Assembly: GCA_003552985.1 (NCBI GenBank)
Contig: PUPD01000100.1
Location: 1 to 38,417 of the forward strand
DNA: 38,417 nucleotides
Direction of reading: 5' to 3'
From: Spirochaetaceae bacterium
GTDB taxonomy: Bacteria; Spirochaetota; Spirochaetia; DSM-27196; SLAA01
Shown here: positions 14,857-23,153 of the stretch, one piece after another
How positions within the stretch are numbered: the first letter of the stretch is position 1
Layout: each line of letters begins with the position of its first letter
Notes under the pieces: model-generated
The model's database searches: none
Told to the model about the DNA's origin: nothing
Seen by the model: the letters and a program-made list of their open reading frames with translations, nothing else
Made by a program: the position numbers and the translations under genes

Positions 14857-16101
14857 ATGAAAACTACACAAGTTACCGACGGCGTGTACCGACTGTCGGC
14901 CAACGTGCATGACATCTTATTCGAGGGCTTTTGGCCGATCCCGAACGGGGTCGCGCTGAACTCTTATGTCGTAAAAGGCGAGAAGTGTGCCATTATCGAC
15001 GGGGTCTGCAACTGGGACGGCGTCCCGGAGACTCTCTTTGCGCAGCTGGATCAGATGCAGGTCAGGCTCGAGGACATCGACTACGTCGTAATCAATCACA
15101 TGGAACCCGACCATTCCGGCTGGCTTGAGGCCTTCCGTACGCTACGACCGCAGTTCACCGTATATTGCAGCGAACGCGCGAAGCCGTTGCTCGAGGCGTT
15201 CTACGGTATTGTGGACAACGTGCAGACGGTCAAATCGGGCGATACGCTCGATCTCGGCAATGGCCGGGTTTTGGCGTTCGAGGATATCCCGAACGTGCAT
15301 TGGCCGGAGACGATGGCAACCTACGACACCAAGAGTAAGACGCTCTTCCCCTGCGACGCATTCGGTTCGTTCGGCGCCGTGTCGGACGATGCTCCGTACG
15401 ACGACACGCTTCAGGAAGAGCATATCGAGTTTTTTGAGCGCGAAATGGAGCGCTACTACGCCAACATCGTAACCGCCTATTCGGCCCCAACTAAAAAGGC
15501 AATAGAAAAGGTCGATGCCCTGGATGTGCGCATCATTGCTCCGGGGCACGGCATTGTCTGGCGGCGGGATCCCCACCGCGTCATCCGCGACTACAAACGG
15601 TTGTCAAGCTACGCTGAAGGGCCGGCCAGACCGGAAGTCGCCGTGATCTGGGGTAGCATGTACGGCATGACCGAGCAGATGGTCAGACCGGTGGTCGACG
15701 CCATTGAGGCCGAGGGCGTCCCAACCCACGTGCATCGGGTGCCGGAGAGCGGTCTGAGTTTTGTGCTCGAGTCCGTGCTGAAGAGCTCGGGAGTGGTGCT
15801 CGGTACGCCCACCTACGAGTACAAGATGTTTCCTCCCATGGCGGCCGTGGTCGACGAGCTCGGCAAGAAGAGGATACAGAATCGTATCTGTCTTCGCTTC
15901 GGGTCGTACGGCTGGTCCGGTGGTGCACAGCGCGAGCTGGATGAGATCAATGGGCGGCTCAAGATGAACTGGCGGTTTATCGAGCCGGTGGAGTTCAAAG
16001 GACGTCCGCGCGAGACAGATATCGAGCTGGCGAAGGAGCGGGCGCGTGAGCTTGCCCGCGCGGTAAAACAGTGGGTCTTGGCCGAATCTAGGGTACACTG
16101 A
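14857..16101 (+). CDS. fprA: flavodiiron protein (A-type flavoprotein, oxygen/NO reductase)
   Basis: A 414-residue soluble enzyme that reduces oxygen to water, or nitric oxide to nitrous oxide. The metallo-beta-lactamase-like half (1-250) keeps the diiron ligands His81, Glu83, Asp85 (HMEPDH), His148 (VHWPE), Asp167 (FPCDAFG) and His231 (APGHG). The flavodoxin half (about 258-405) begins VAVIWGSMYGMTEQM, the FMN phosphate loop. The ATG at 14857 follows GAGGAAA; longer in-frame starts upstream are unlikely. There is no fused rubredoxin or NADH oxidase domain, so electrons must come from a separate partner. The gene stops five bases before truC and faces the hemerythrin chemoreceptor gene. Confidence 0.93.
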   Translation: MKTTQVTDGVYRLSANVHDILFEGFWPIPNGVALNSYVVKGEKCAIIDGVCNWDGVPETLFAQLDQMQVRLEDIDYVVINHMEPDHSGWLEAFRTLRPQFTVYCSERAKPLLEAFYGIVDNVQTVKSGDTLDLGNGRVLAFEDIPNVHWPETMATYDTKSKTLFPCDAFGSFGAVSDDAPYDDTLQEEHIEFFEREMERYYANIVTAYSAPTKKAIEKVDALDVRIIAPGHGIVWRRDPHRVIRDYKRLSSYAEGPARPEVAVIWGSMYGMTEQMVRPVVDAIEAEGVPTHVHRVPESGLSFVLESVLKSSGVVLGTPTYEYKMFPPMAAVVDELGKKRIQNRICLRFGSYGWSGGAQRELDEINGRLKMNWRFIEPVEFKGRPRETDIELAKERARELARAVKQWVLAESRVH

Positions 16102-16105
16102 GACC

Positions 16106-16831
16106 GTGACTGCCGAACTAGAGCACGGTCTGCGCGTTGTGTTCGAGGACGAGTATCTCGTCGTCCTCGATAAACCGGCGGAGCTCATGGTTCATCAGAA
16201 CGAGTTCGAGCGCCACGAGCCGACTTGTGTGGGGATTCTTCAGAAGACCTACCACCAGCGTTTCTTCACGGTGCATCGGCTCGATCGCAAGACCTCCGGA
16301 CTCATCGCGTTTGCACGCGACGCGGTAGTGGCGGGACAGCTCTCGCGGTTGTTTCGCTCGCGGGAGGTGGACAAACGTTACATGGCGTTGGTGCATGGCA
16401 GGCCCGATGAGGACGCCGGTGAGATCGATCATCCGCTTCAGAAGCGTCAGGGCCGCAGAGGGACTACCGACGCGCTCACCCGCTATCGCGTACTCGACAG
16501 CGGTCGCCTGCACCTGGAGTCGCTTTCGGAACAGGACGCGATCGTAAGCCTGCTCGAGCTGGAGCTGGTGACCGGCCGCCAACACCAGGCCCGCCGGCAT
16601 ACCCGCAAGCTCGGTACGCCGATCATCGGCGACCGTCGTTACGGGCACCGCCGCTTCAACCACGTAATCGAGGATCACCTCGGCACGCGCGAGTTGTTTC
16701 TGCGGTCGGCTGTGCTGCGCTTCGCGCACCCTGTGAGCGATGAGGAGGTGAAGGTGGCGATCGGGCCTCCTGCGGGGTGGTTGCGATTGATCGAGTCGGC
16801 GGGAATGCTCCCGCCGACCGGTCAACCGTGA
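16106..16831 (+). CDS. truC: tRNA pseudouridine synthase, TruC-like
   Basis: A 241-residue RluA-family pseudouridine synthase. The catalytic Asp60 lies in HRLDRKTSG. TruC, which modifies U65 of tRNA, is favoured over RluA/RluD by 'TGRQHQARRHTRKLGTPIIG' and by the following 'GHRRFNHVIEDHLG', which resembles the TruC loop; there is no S4 domain. The GTG start is four bases after the flavodiiron stop, so co-transcription is very likely. The gene is convergent with the hemerythrin chemoreceptor. Confidence 0.82.
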   Translation: MTAELEHGLRVVFEDEYLVVLDKPAELMVHQNEFERHEPTCVGILQKTYHQRFFTVHRLDRKTSGLIAFARDAVVAGQLSRLFRSREVDKRYMALVHGRPDEDAGEIDHPLQKRQGRRGTTDALTRYRVLDSGRLHLESLSEQDAIVSLLELELVTGRQHQARRHTRKLGTPIIGDRRYGHRRFNHVIEDHLGTRELFLRSAVLRFAHPVSDEEVKVAIGPPAGWLRLIESAGMLPPTGQP

Positions 16832-16844
16832 CGCGGCATTGCCT

Positions 16845-16876
16845 GCTGCGCTATCTGTTTGCTGCGCTATCTGTTT
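16845..16876. repeat. perfect 16-bp tandem duplication at the 3' end of the hemerythrin chemoreceptor gene
   Basis: The unit GCTGCGCTATCTGTTT occurs twice head to tail (16845-16860 and 16861-16876). The coding strand of the chemoreceptor reads through the first-met copy as KQTDSA and enters the second in another frame. That frame produces the stop codon (TAG at 16853-16851). Confidence 0.9.
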
Positions 16877-18737
16877 GCTTTGCTTCCTGCGACCCGGTCC
16901 CGGCTTTGCTTGTGGTGTCGGTCTTCTCAAAGAACTCATCCACCGGCTTGTTCGCAAAGAAGCTTCGATAGCGCTTGTCGCACTGCTTGATGTGCTCGAG
17001 GAGCCAGCTACGCAGCAGTTGCAGGGTGTCGAGCACCACGGTGGTACTGCCGTGCTCATACTCCTCGCGGAGCTTGCCGACACGCTGCACGAGCTCGGCG
17101 TGTTGCTCTTTGTGGTGCTCGCATTCCGGGTAGCCGAAATGCTCGAATGCCCGTTCCTCGCACCCGAAATGATAGCCGGCATACTCGGTCAGGCGATCGA
17201 GAATAGGCCCCACCGTAAGCCGGCCGCGTTCGTTCTTTACCGCATCGTAGAGCTCGTTGAGCATCCTGATGATGTTCTGGTGATGCGTGTTGAAGGTACG
17301 CACCGATACCGACAGATCGTCGGTCCAGGAAACGACTTTGTTCTCGTGTGACCACTGCTCATGGGCCTGGAGCTTATCCACGGTCTTGGAAAGCTGATGG
17401 ATCTGCTCTTCGTTGTGCATCGCCAAACCGGCGGCGCGCTCGAGCGCGGTTCGCAAGGTCTCAGCGGCTGCGCTAATGCCTGTCGACTTCTCTTCGATCT
17501 CGGCGGTGAATCGCTGTAAACCGGCAAACCCTTCACGCGTTTGTGATGCCTCGCGGTCGATCGCGTCCGAGCGCCCTTGGATTTCCTGTATCGAGTTGTT
17601 GAGCACTTCGAGCGCCGAGAGTGTCTGTGAGCTACCCTCACGTTGCTCTACCATAGCGTTCTTAATGTGGCACTGCAGGTCGTTGGCCGAATGGATGCCG
17701 CTCAGGACCCGCTCGAACGCCTTCTCGGTGCGGTCAAACGAGCGTACCATTTCGTCGATGCGATTCTTAATCTCTTTGAGCTCGCGCGCAGTCTGTCCGG
17801 CCTGACCCGAAGAGCGTTGCGCCAACTCGCGGATCTCGTCGGCGACTACCGCAAACCCCGCCCCGGCTGACCCGGCGTGCGCTGCCTCAATCGCAGCGTT
17901 CATCGCCAGCAAGTTGGTCTGCGCAGCGATATGCAGGATCACCGAGTTTGCCTCGAGCAGGGTTTTCGACTGTTCGGCGATCTGTTTGATCTCGCCTGTC
18001 ACCGTTGCAAGCTCCTGCTTGCCTTGTTCCGCGGTGGAGACAAGCCCGTTGAACTCCTGTCCGAGATGCTCGGTGTGGTCGGTGACCGAGGCGATACTCT
18101 GAATCATCTGCTCGACCGCGGCGGACGACTCGCTCGTGGCCGAGGTTTGCTCGGAAATCTCGTGATTGAGATTGCCGATGTTGGTACTGATCCTTGCGAG
18201 TGCTTCGCCCGAGTCGTCGAGGCCGCTGCGCTGGCTGCGGATGTTATCTTCGGTGTCTCGGATACTGCTCGCAATCCGGTTCAACTCTCCGGTAGTCCTG
18301 AACAGTATTTCACGCAGCTCAGTCATGCCTGTGCGTGCGGCGGAGGTGCCGCCCTTTACGCGGCCGATAATCGTGCCGAGCTTCTCAACGAACTGGTCCA
18401 CCGCGGCGGCAACATCTCCGAGCGCCTGGTGATGCGAAGGGTCGAACACCGCTGCGAACTCGCGCTCTCCTTCCTCGATCGCCGTTACCGCGGAGGCCAG
18501 GCGGGCGAATGAGCGTCGACTGCCCCGAAGACGCAGATAGACTGCAAGAGTAGCCGCAATTGCAACGATTGCTCCGGCGAGCAGCGCCGCAGTGGCGAGC
18601 GGCAGCGCGTCCGCAGACGGGATGCCGGCAGCCGAGGCATAGGTGAACACAACCCCGCTGATCAAAACCGCACCGATAGCCAGAATTGCGAGGAGCGGAT
18701 ACACCGCGCGCTGTTGAAGATTACGTGTAGAGCTCAT
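16851..18737 (-). CDS. methyl-accepting chemotaxis protein with C-terminal bacteriohemerythrin domain
   Basis: About 628 residues from the ATG at 18737; an upstream TTG at 18815 is possible but has no support. Two membrane helices near the N-terminus (about 14-34 and 43-66) with a very short outside loop are followed by a HAMP-like region and the signalling coiled coil with tip [21 protein letters not shown]. Residues about 468-595 are a hemerythrin domain with the expected ligands: His486 (THHQN), His523 and Glu527 (HFGCE), His542 and His546 (HKEQH), His582 and Asp587 (HIKQCD). Like DcrH of Desulfovibrio it should bind oxygen, or NO, at a diiron site and drive aerotaxis. It faces fprA-truC. 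Confidence 0.93.
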   Translation of the reverse strand: MSSTRNLQQRAVYPLLAILAIGAVLISGVVFTYASAAGIPSADALPLATAALLAGAIVAIAATLAVYLRLRGSRRSFARLASAVTAIEEGEREFAAVFDPSHHQALGDVAAAVDQFVEKLGTIIGRVKGGTSAARTGMTELREILFRTTGELNRIASSIRDTEDNIRSQRSGLDDSGEALARISTNIGNLNHEISEQTSATSESSAAVEQMIQSIASVTDHTEHLGQEFNGLVSTAEQGKQELATVTGEIKQIAEQSKTLLEANSVILHIAAQTNLLAMNAAIEAAHAGSAGAGFAVVADEIRELAQRSSGQAGQTARELKEIKNRIDEMVRSFDRTEKAFERVLSGIHSANDLQCHIKNAMVEQREGSSQTLSALEVLNNSIQEIQGRSDAIDREASQTREGFAGLQRFTAEIEEKSTGISAAAETLRTALERAAGLAMHNEEQIHQLSKTVDKLQAHEQWSHENKVVSWTDDLSVSVRTFNTHHQNIIRMLNELYDAVKNERGRLTVGPILDRLTEYAGYHFGCEERAFEHFGYPECEHHKEQHAELVQRVGKLREEYEHGSTTVVLDTLQLLRSWLLEHIKQCDKRYRSFFANKPVDEFFEKTDTTSKAGTGSQEAKQTDSAANR

Positions 18738-19018
18738 GACGAGCAATCTTAGCACGGACTGCCGGGATTCGTCGCGGGCTGTGTGGCGGGAAATCGGTAT
18801 CAGAGAGTTCGTCAATGAGAAGACAGTCTGGGTCGGCCCAAAGTTGGCGCATGCTTGCGTGACGGTAGTAATCGTGCGATAATTATCGTACCGTGGCGCA
18901 AATAGGGGATGTCACGGGACCGGGCAGGCGTCCCATCCGGTCTGTACGGCAGAGGCACGTGTCGGCCGGATGCCAAGGATTGTGGTCAGCTTGCTGATAC
19001 TGGTTCACGGGGGTAGTA
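18738..19018. other. divergent intergenic region with inverted repeats
   Basis: A 281-base gap between the hemerythrin chemoreceptor (minus) and an unrecognised gene (plus). It holds the inverted repeat at 18855-18901 described separately. The part from 18738 to 18840 and the part from 18905 to 19000 show no gene or convincing promoter. Confidence 0.5.
18855..18901. promoter_or_regulatory. 47-bp imperfect inverted repeat around a GATAATTATC palindrome and candidate promoter
   Basis: Thirteen-base arms at 18855-18867 (TTGCGTGACGGTA) and 18889-18901 (TACCGTGGCGCAA) pair at 11 of 13 positions. The 21 bases between them contain most of the perfect 12-bp palindrome CGATAATTATCG (18877-18888). TTGCGT (18855) plus a 17-base spacer plus GATAAT (18878-18883) also makes a plausible plus-strand promoter for the gene at 19019. 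A protein binding the arms would cover that promoter. The binding protein is unknown. Confidence 0.5.
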
Positions 19019-19447
19019 ATGTATCGTGTTCTGAAGACAGACTATGTGCCGGTACCGGCGGACCTCGTATTGACGGTAGAGAACGCTGAAGAGCTGCGCC
19101 GGCTGCAGCCGAAGTTCGGCTCCGAGCTTCCTGAGATCGAGGAGCGCGACGACGGCATCTACACCAAGTGTGGGGTGGTATTGGCGTTTCGAATGGAAGA
19201 AACCCCGGTTACCGACAGCGAGAAGTATCGGCGTCTGCTGACTGTGGTGCACGACGCTGTCCAGACCTTCGAGCGCTGGTCGGACGAAGTGCATACGCCG
19301 CGCTACGCCACGGAGGAGGAGCGTGAGGCGTTCTCTCAGGCGCGCGAGCAGGCCTTCCGCCGCGCGGCCGATCACCTGCGAATAGAAACTCAGAAAGCGC
19401 TCGGTCGCTCGGTGTTCGGGCGGGAGCACCCCAACCGGGCGTCGTAG
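19019..19447 (+). CDS. hypothetical protein
   Basis: A 142-residue soluble, charged protein that I do not recognise. There is no signal peptide or membrane segment. The N-terminal half is beta-rich (DYVPVPADLVLTVEN, GIYTKCGVVLAFRMEE); the C-terminal half is a long, Glu/Arg-rich helix region (about 75-130). The single Cys is in TKCGV. A good ribosome site (GGGGG, five bases before the ATG), coding-type codon use and a hairpin after the stop support a real gene. It stands alone behind a 47-bp inverted repeat, divergent from the hemerythrin chemoreceptor. Confidence 0.65.
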   Translation: MYRVLKTDYVPVPADLVLTVENAEELRRLQPKFGSELPEIEERDDGIYTKCGVVLAFRMEETPVTDSEKYRRLLTVVHDAVQTFERWSDEVHTPRYATEEEREAFSQAREQAFRRAADHLRIETQKALGRSVFGREHPNRAS

Positions 19448-19466
19448 CCGCCAACCATGGCGATAG

Positions 19467-19484
19467 CCCGGCCTTTGGGCCGGG
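19467..19484. terminator. hairpin between hypothetical gene and tRNA gene
   Basis: CCCGGCC (19467-19473) pairs perfectly with GGCCGGG (19478-19484) around a TTTG loop. It follows the stop of the gene at 19019 and lies downstream of the tRNA on the other strand, so it could act for both. No T tract is seen. Confidence 0.4.
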
Positions 19485-19510
19485 AGTGCCCCAGGCCGAA
19501 AGATGAGGCT

Positions 19511-19584
<74 letters not shown>

Positions 19585-19604
19585 TTTATGACGATTGGGC
19601 TCTC

Positions 19605-19633
19605 ATGATGACCGAAAAAAACGGCACCGTCAA
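19605..19633 (-). promoter_or_regulatory. promoter of the CAT tRNA gene
   Basis: On the minus strand TTGACG (19633-19628), a 17-base spacer and CATCAT (19610-19605), starting transcription about 14 bases before the tRNA 5' end. Confidence 0.45.
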
Positions 19634-19729
19634 TCCATTTTGCGTCGCAGCCCGATTAGCTTGACGGAACCGGTATTATCGCGGCATGCTAGATAGCGAG
19701 CATTTAAGACACACGTGAGGAGGTACCGC

Positions 19730-20929
19730 ATGCCGCAGTTTTCGATTGCCGAGGCATTGGACGTGGTTGGACGCAGCACACAGGGCCCGTGTGTTTCGAT
19801 AGTCCTGCCGCTGGAGCACAGTACCAAGCGTGAAACTGAGAACACCATCAGCCTTAAGAATGCGGTCCGGGAGGTTGAAGAGATCCTCCAATCGCAGGGT
19901 TTCCGCGCTGCCGAGGTGCGTGAGCTCCTTGGTTCGCTGTACCATGACTTGGAGCGCCCGGCTCCGTGGCAGGGGGGCGCACGCGGATTCGCGGTCTATA
20001 TCAGTCCGGATCTGTATCAGACCTACAGCTTGCCGGCGCGTCCGATGCGCGTGTGTCGGGTCGGTGACCGATTCGCCCTGACTCCGCTGCTACAGTTGCA
20101 CCGGGCCGACGGTAGATTTGCCGTCTTGGCTTTGAACCTCAAGGAAGTGCGACTGTACGAAGCCAGCCGGTTTTCATTCGTCCCGGTTCGGCTCAACGGC
20201 GTGCCGAGGTCCTTGGATGATTACCTCAAGCCACTGGAGTATGAACGGAGCTTAAAGGCCCATACCTCGGGCACCGGCACGGGCAAAGCACCGGGAACCG
20301 CTGCTCATGGGCATTATACCGGAGAAGAACAAAACAAGAAGTATCAGCTGGAGTTTTTCGAGCAGATCGACAACGCGGTGCGTTCGCGGCTGGCTGAGTC
20401 GGGGCTGCGGTTGGTGCTGGCCGGTGTGGAGTATCTTGTAGGACTCTACCGCAAGCAGAGCGCCTATGCCCAGATCCACGAGCACTACGTGCAGGGAAGC
20501 CCGGAGCGTATGGATCCGCAGCAACTCCACGACCGTGCCTGGGAGGTTGTGTCGTCGCAGGTAACCGCGGAACTGGAACATGCGCTGGAGCGGTTCAACC
20601 GCGAACTCGGTCGTAATCAGGGGAGTGTCGACCTGCACGATATCGTGATTGCGGCGTTGCGCGGTCAGGTTGATGTGCTCTTTGCGGACCCGTCAAGACC
20701 GATTTGGGGAAGCCTGAATCGTGAGACCGAAACGGTCGAGATAGCGCACTATCTGGCTGAGAATGAGCTCGAGGCCCAGAAGAACGGTAAGGTGGACTTG
20801 CTCGACCTGGCGGTCGGGGAAACCTGGAAGCATCGTGGTGAGGTATTCTTCATCGATTCCGAACAGTTTCCTAACTATGCGCCTGTCAGCGCCGTTTTGC
20901 GTGCGGGTGCCGTTGTCGGGTCTCAGTGA
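19730..20929 (+). CDS. baeRF-family protein (bacterial archaeo-eukaryotic release factor-like)
   Basis: A 399-residue protein. The N-terminal 'GPCVSIVLPL' followed by ENTISLKNAVREVEEIL, the middle 'RFAVLALNLKEVRLYEASR', and the C-terminal 'VDVLFAD' with 'VDLLDLAVGETWKHRGEVFFID' fit the baeRF families. These are bacterial relatives of the eRF1/aRF1/Pelota fold, predicted from comparative genomics to act in ribosome rescue, translation control or nucleic-acid handling. The eRF1-type GGQ is not evident. The ATG at 19730 is chosen because GGAGG lies seven bases upstream; an in-frame start 15 bases earlier lacks this. It overlaps the MFS gene on the other strand by seven bases. Confidence 0.65.
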   Translation: MPQFSIAEALDVVGRSTQGPCVSIVLPLEHSTKRETENTISLKNAVREVEEILQSQGFRAAEVRELLGSLYHDLERPAPWQGGARGFAVYISPDLYQTYSLPARPMRVCRVGDRFALTPLLQLHRADGRFAVLALNLKEVRLYEASRFSFVPVRLNGVPRSLDDYLKPLEYERSLKAHTSGTGTGKAPGTAAHGHYTGEEQNKKYQLEFFEQIDNAVRSRLAESGLRLVLAGVEYLVGLYRKQSAYAQIHEHYVQGSPERMDPQQLHDRAWEVVSSQVTAELEHALERFNRELGRNQGSVDLHDIVIAALRGQVDVLFADPSRPIWGSLNRETETVEIAHYLAENELEAQKNGKVDLLDLAVGETWKHRGEVFFIDSEQFPNYAPVSAVLRAGAVVGSQ

Positions 20930-23151
20930 TCGCGTTCCAGGAGGTAGTACAGGAAGTAGAGCCCGGCGATAGTGTCGGACGCGTCGGTAAACGGTGGGTA
21001 CTCGGCAGCCAGCGCGGCACGTAGGCTGTGGCTACCATTCCGCGCCGGGTCTGCGAGTTCTGCAGGCCCGGCCTGAGCCCCAAGAGGAGGCGCGGAAAGC
21101 GCAGATACCATTTCGCGCAGTAGTTGCCTGCACTCCCGGTGGGCGGCGGTATGGTAGCGCTCTAACAAGGCGGCGGCCCGGCGGTCTATCAGCGAGAAGT
21201 GACGTGCTTCCTCGAGCAACTCTTCGAATCCCCGACCGAGCTCCTGGTTCTCCAGATAGAACAACTCCGGAAGAGCGGTGTCCGGTTCCAGAGTTCGGGC
21301 CGCGATCGAGTAGACGGCTTGCCGGTAGCGGGCACCCGGTCGGCGCGCGGCAATGTGAAAGACCTGCTCAAACCATTCACCCCCCACGTCCATAATCGAA
21401 ACAGCCACAACCAGGTCCAGCTCCGCCTCAACCGGGAGCGGCGGGCCGGCGAGAAGGCTGCGCACTGCATCGAGCTCCGCCCGCGATCCGGTACGAGCGA
21501 GCGACTTCAACGCCACTGCGCTGGTTTCGATTTCCGGCTCCGTGACGAGCTCGCGCAGGACAGATCGAGCTCGGGGGCCAGGATACGCTCCGAGGGCGAA
21601 GATCGCCGCTCGCTGGGTGTAGGAGTCTGCGTCACGCGCTTCGTCGATGATCTGGTCCAACAGCTCCGGGCGTGGGTAGCGATACAGCGCCCTGAGCGTA
21701 CGCTCACGGTCGGCGACACGCGGCGAGCGAAGGCGTTTGCCGAGCTCATCGGTCGCTACGAGGGTGCTGCTGCGTTCGAGGGACAGCAGGGTCGTCTCCC
21801 GTTTGACCGGGTCTTCGCTCGTCTCGAGTTGATGGACATCGAGAAAGGCCTTCAGGTTTCGGGCCGAGAGCAGAATCGCGGTGCTTTCTCGGAGGGAAAG
21901 GCTGCCGTGCCGGCGCATTACGACACCGAAGTAGAGATTCAACCCGGCAATCAGTACCAGCAGCAGATAGGTCAGACTGAACATATGCAGACCGGGCGGC
22001 CGAAAAGCTGCAATCAGATCCGCGAGCCCACCGCCGATCAGCCCCACGAGCAACGCGCCTACCGCCGTGAAGAACTGTGCCATCGCTGAGTAGCTGATTC
22101 GTTCGTGTTCCGGAACCGACTTCACGAAGACGCTGTTCTGCACGATCAGTAACAGCTTATAGAGGAAGAAGGTTGCGAACCCCATCGCATAGTAGAAATG
22201 GTAGGGCAGGTCGCCGGGCAGGACAGCCCAGACAACCGCAATTATGATGGTCGCGATGCTTGCGAGAACCACAACCGGGCGGTCTCCGAAGGTGTCTGCG
22301 AACGGTTTGAGCGCGACTCCGGAGAGAATTGACGCCACGCCGCCTACCAGCATGTAGAGAAACACCAGGTTGTCAGGCATTCCGACAACACGACGGAGAT
22401 ACGGTATATGGAAGCCGAACAAGACCACGATCGCCATGCTGAGCCAGTGAATCCAGAGCGCATGGGCGCGGCTGCGTTTCTGCATCGCCTCACGGAGCGT
22501 AGGCAGCACTCCCCGGCCTTTACGATACTCGACCGTCTCCCGGCTGGGAATCCGCCGGAGATATGAGGCGGCGATAGTGTTCATCGTAGCGCCGATGTAG
22601 GTGAGCCCTATCAAACCGAGCAAGCCGCTGAACGCCTGGATCGATAGCAGGAGGAAGCTGAGAAGCTGCGAGAGCATCTGGGTGATCGAGAGCCGAATAT
22701 TGATCCCGACCACAAGGCCCCCAGCCTCGCGGTCATGCATGATCGTACGTTGCACCGGGTGGACCATTGCGATGCCAACGGCGCGGGTAACTGCAAACGC
22801 CGTGAACACTACCATCACCATGACCACCGCCGCCTGTCCGTCGAGGAAAAAAAGCGCGCCGTAGGCAAAGCAGATTAGACCGCGGACGACCCAGGCCCAG
22901 AAATACACCTGGCCGACGTTGCGACCCGCAAGAAGTCGAGGGACGATCAGGGCGGCGAGACCGGCGATATGGAAGGCGGAGGTGATATAGCCGAGCTGCA
23001 GATTGCTCGCGCCGAAATGGATTGCAAGGAGCGACGCAATGGTGTGGTTCAACAGGTATACGCCGAGCCCGTTCCAGAGAATATGTCGCCGGTATGCCGT
23101 GAGTCCGCGGTCGCGTTCGATGCGTGAGAGTCGTTTGGTGCGATGTTCCAA
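20923..23151 (-). CDS. MFS transporter fused to a HEAT-repeat-like C-terminal domain
   Basis: A 742-residue protein. Residues about 20-430 form a 12-helix major facilitator permease (LNHTIASLLAIHFGASNLQLGYITSAF early; PVQRTIMHDREAGGLVVG mid). After the last helix (near 430) come about 300 residues of alpha-helical repeats with HEAT-like elements, e.g. RERTLRALYRYPRPELLDQIIDEARDADSYTQRAAIFALG. The start is a TTG three bases after the rlpA stop, so coupled translation is likely; no better ATG exists before the first helix. The cargo is unknown. The soluble repeat half would face the cytoplasm and could bind a partner protein. Confidence 0.75.
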   Translation of the reverse strand: MEHRTKRLSRIERDRGLTAYRRHILWNGLGVYLLNHTIASLLAIHFGASNLQLGYITSAFHIAGLAALIVPRLLAGRNVGQVYFWAWVVRGLICFAYGALFFLDGQAAVVMVMVVFTAFAVTRAVGIAMVHPVQRTIMHDREAGGLVVGINIRLSITQMLSQLLSFLLLSIQAFSGLLGLIGLTYIGATMNTIAASYLRRIPSRETVEYRKGRGVLPTLREAMQKRSRAHALWIHWLSMAIVVLFGFHIPYLRRVVGMPDNLVFLYMLVGGVASILSGVALKPFADTFGDRPVVVLASIATIIIAVVWAVLPGDLPYHFYYAMGFATFFLYKLLLIVQNSVFVKSVPEHERISYSAMAQFFTAVGALLVGLIGGGLADLIAAFRPPGLHMFSLTYLLLVLIAGLNLYFGVVMRRHGSLSLRESTAILLSARNLKAFLDVHQLETSEDPVKRETTLLSLERSSTLVATDELGKRLRSPRVADRERTLRALYRYPRPELLDQIIDEARDADSYTQRAAIFALGAYPGPRARSVLRELVTEPEIETSAVALKSLARTGSRAELDAVRSLLAGPPLPVEAELDLVVAVSIMDVGGEWFEQVFHIAARRPGARYRQAVYSIAARTLEPDTALPELFYLENQELGRGFEELLEEARHFSLIDRRAAALLERYHTAAHRECRQLLREMVSALSAPPLGAQAGPAELADPARNGSHSLRAALAAEYPPFTDASDTIAGLYFLYYLLERDH

Positions 23152-23153
23152 TG

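Noticed and set aside
16845-16876. CRISPR-type repeat
   Set aside because: Only two copies with no spacer between them; it is a simple tandem duplication within a gene.
16118-17182. 354-residue minus-strand frame across truC and the chemoreceptor end
   Set aside because: It overlaps two well-supported genes, and its sequence is an out-of-frame shadow of both.
18738-18815. TTG start at 18815 for the hemerythrin chemoreceptor
   Set aside because: No ribosome site; the extra 26 residues are polar and not part of the first membrane helix, and the ATG at 18737 begins just before that helix.
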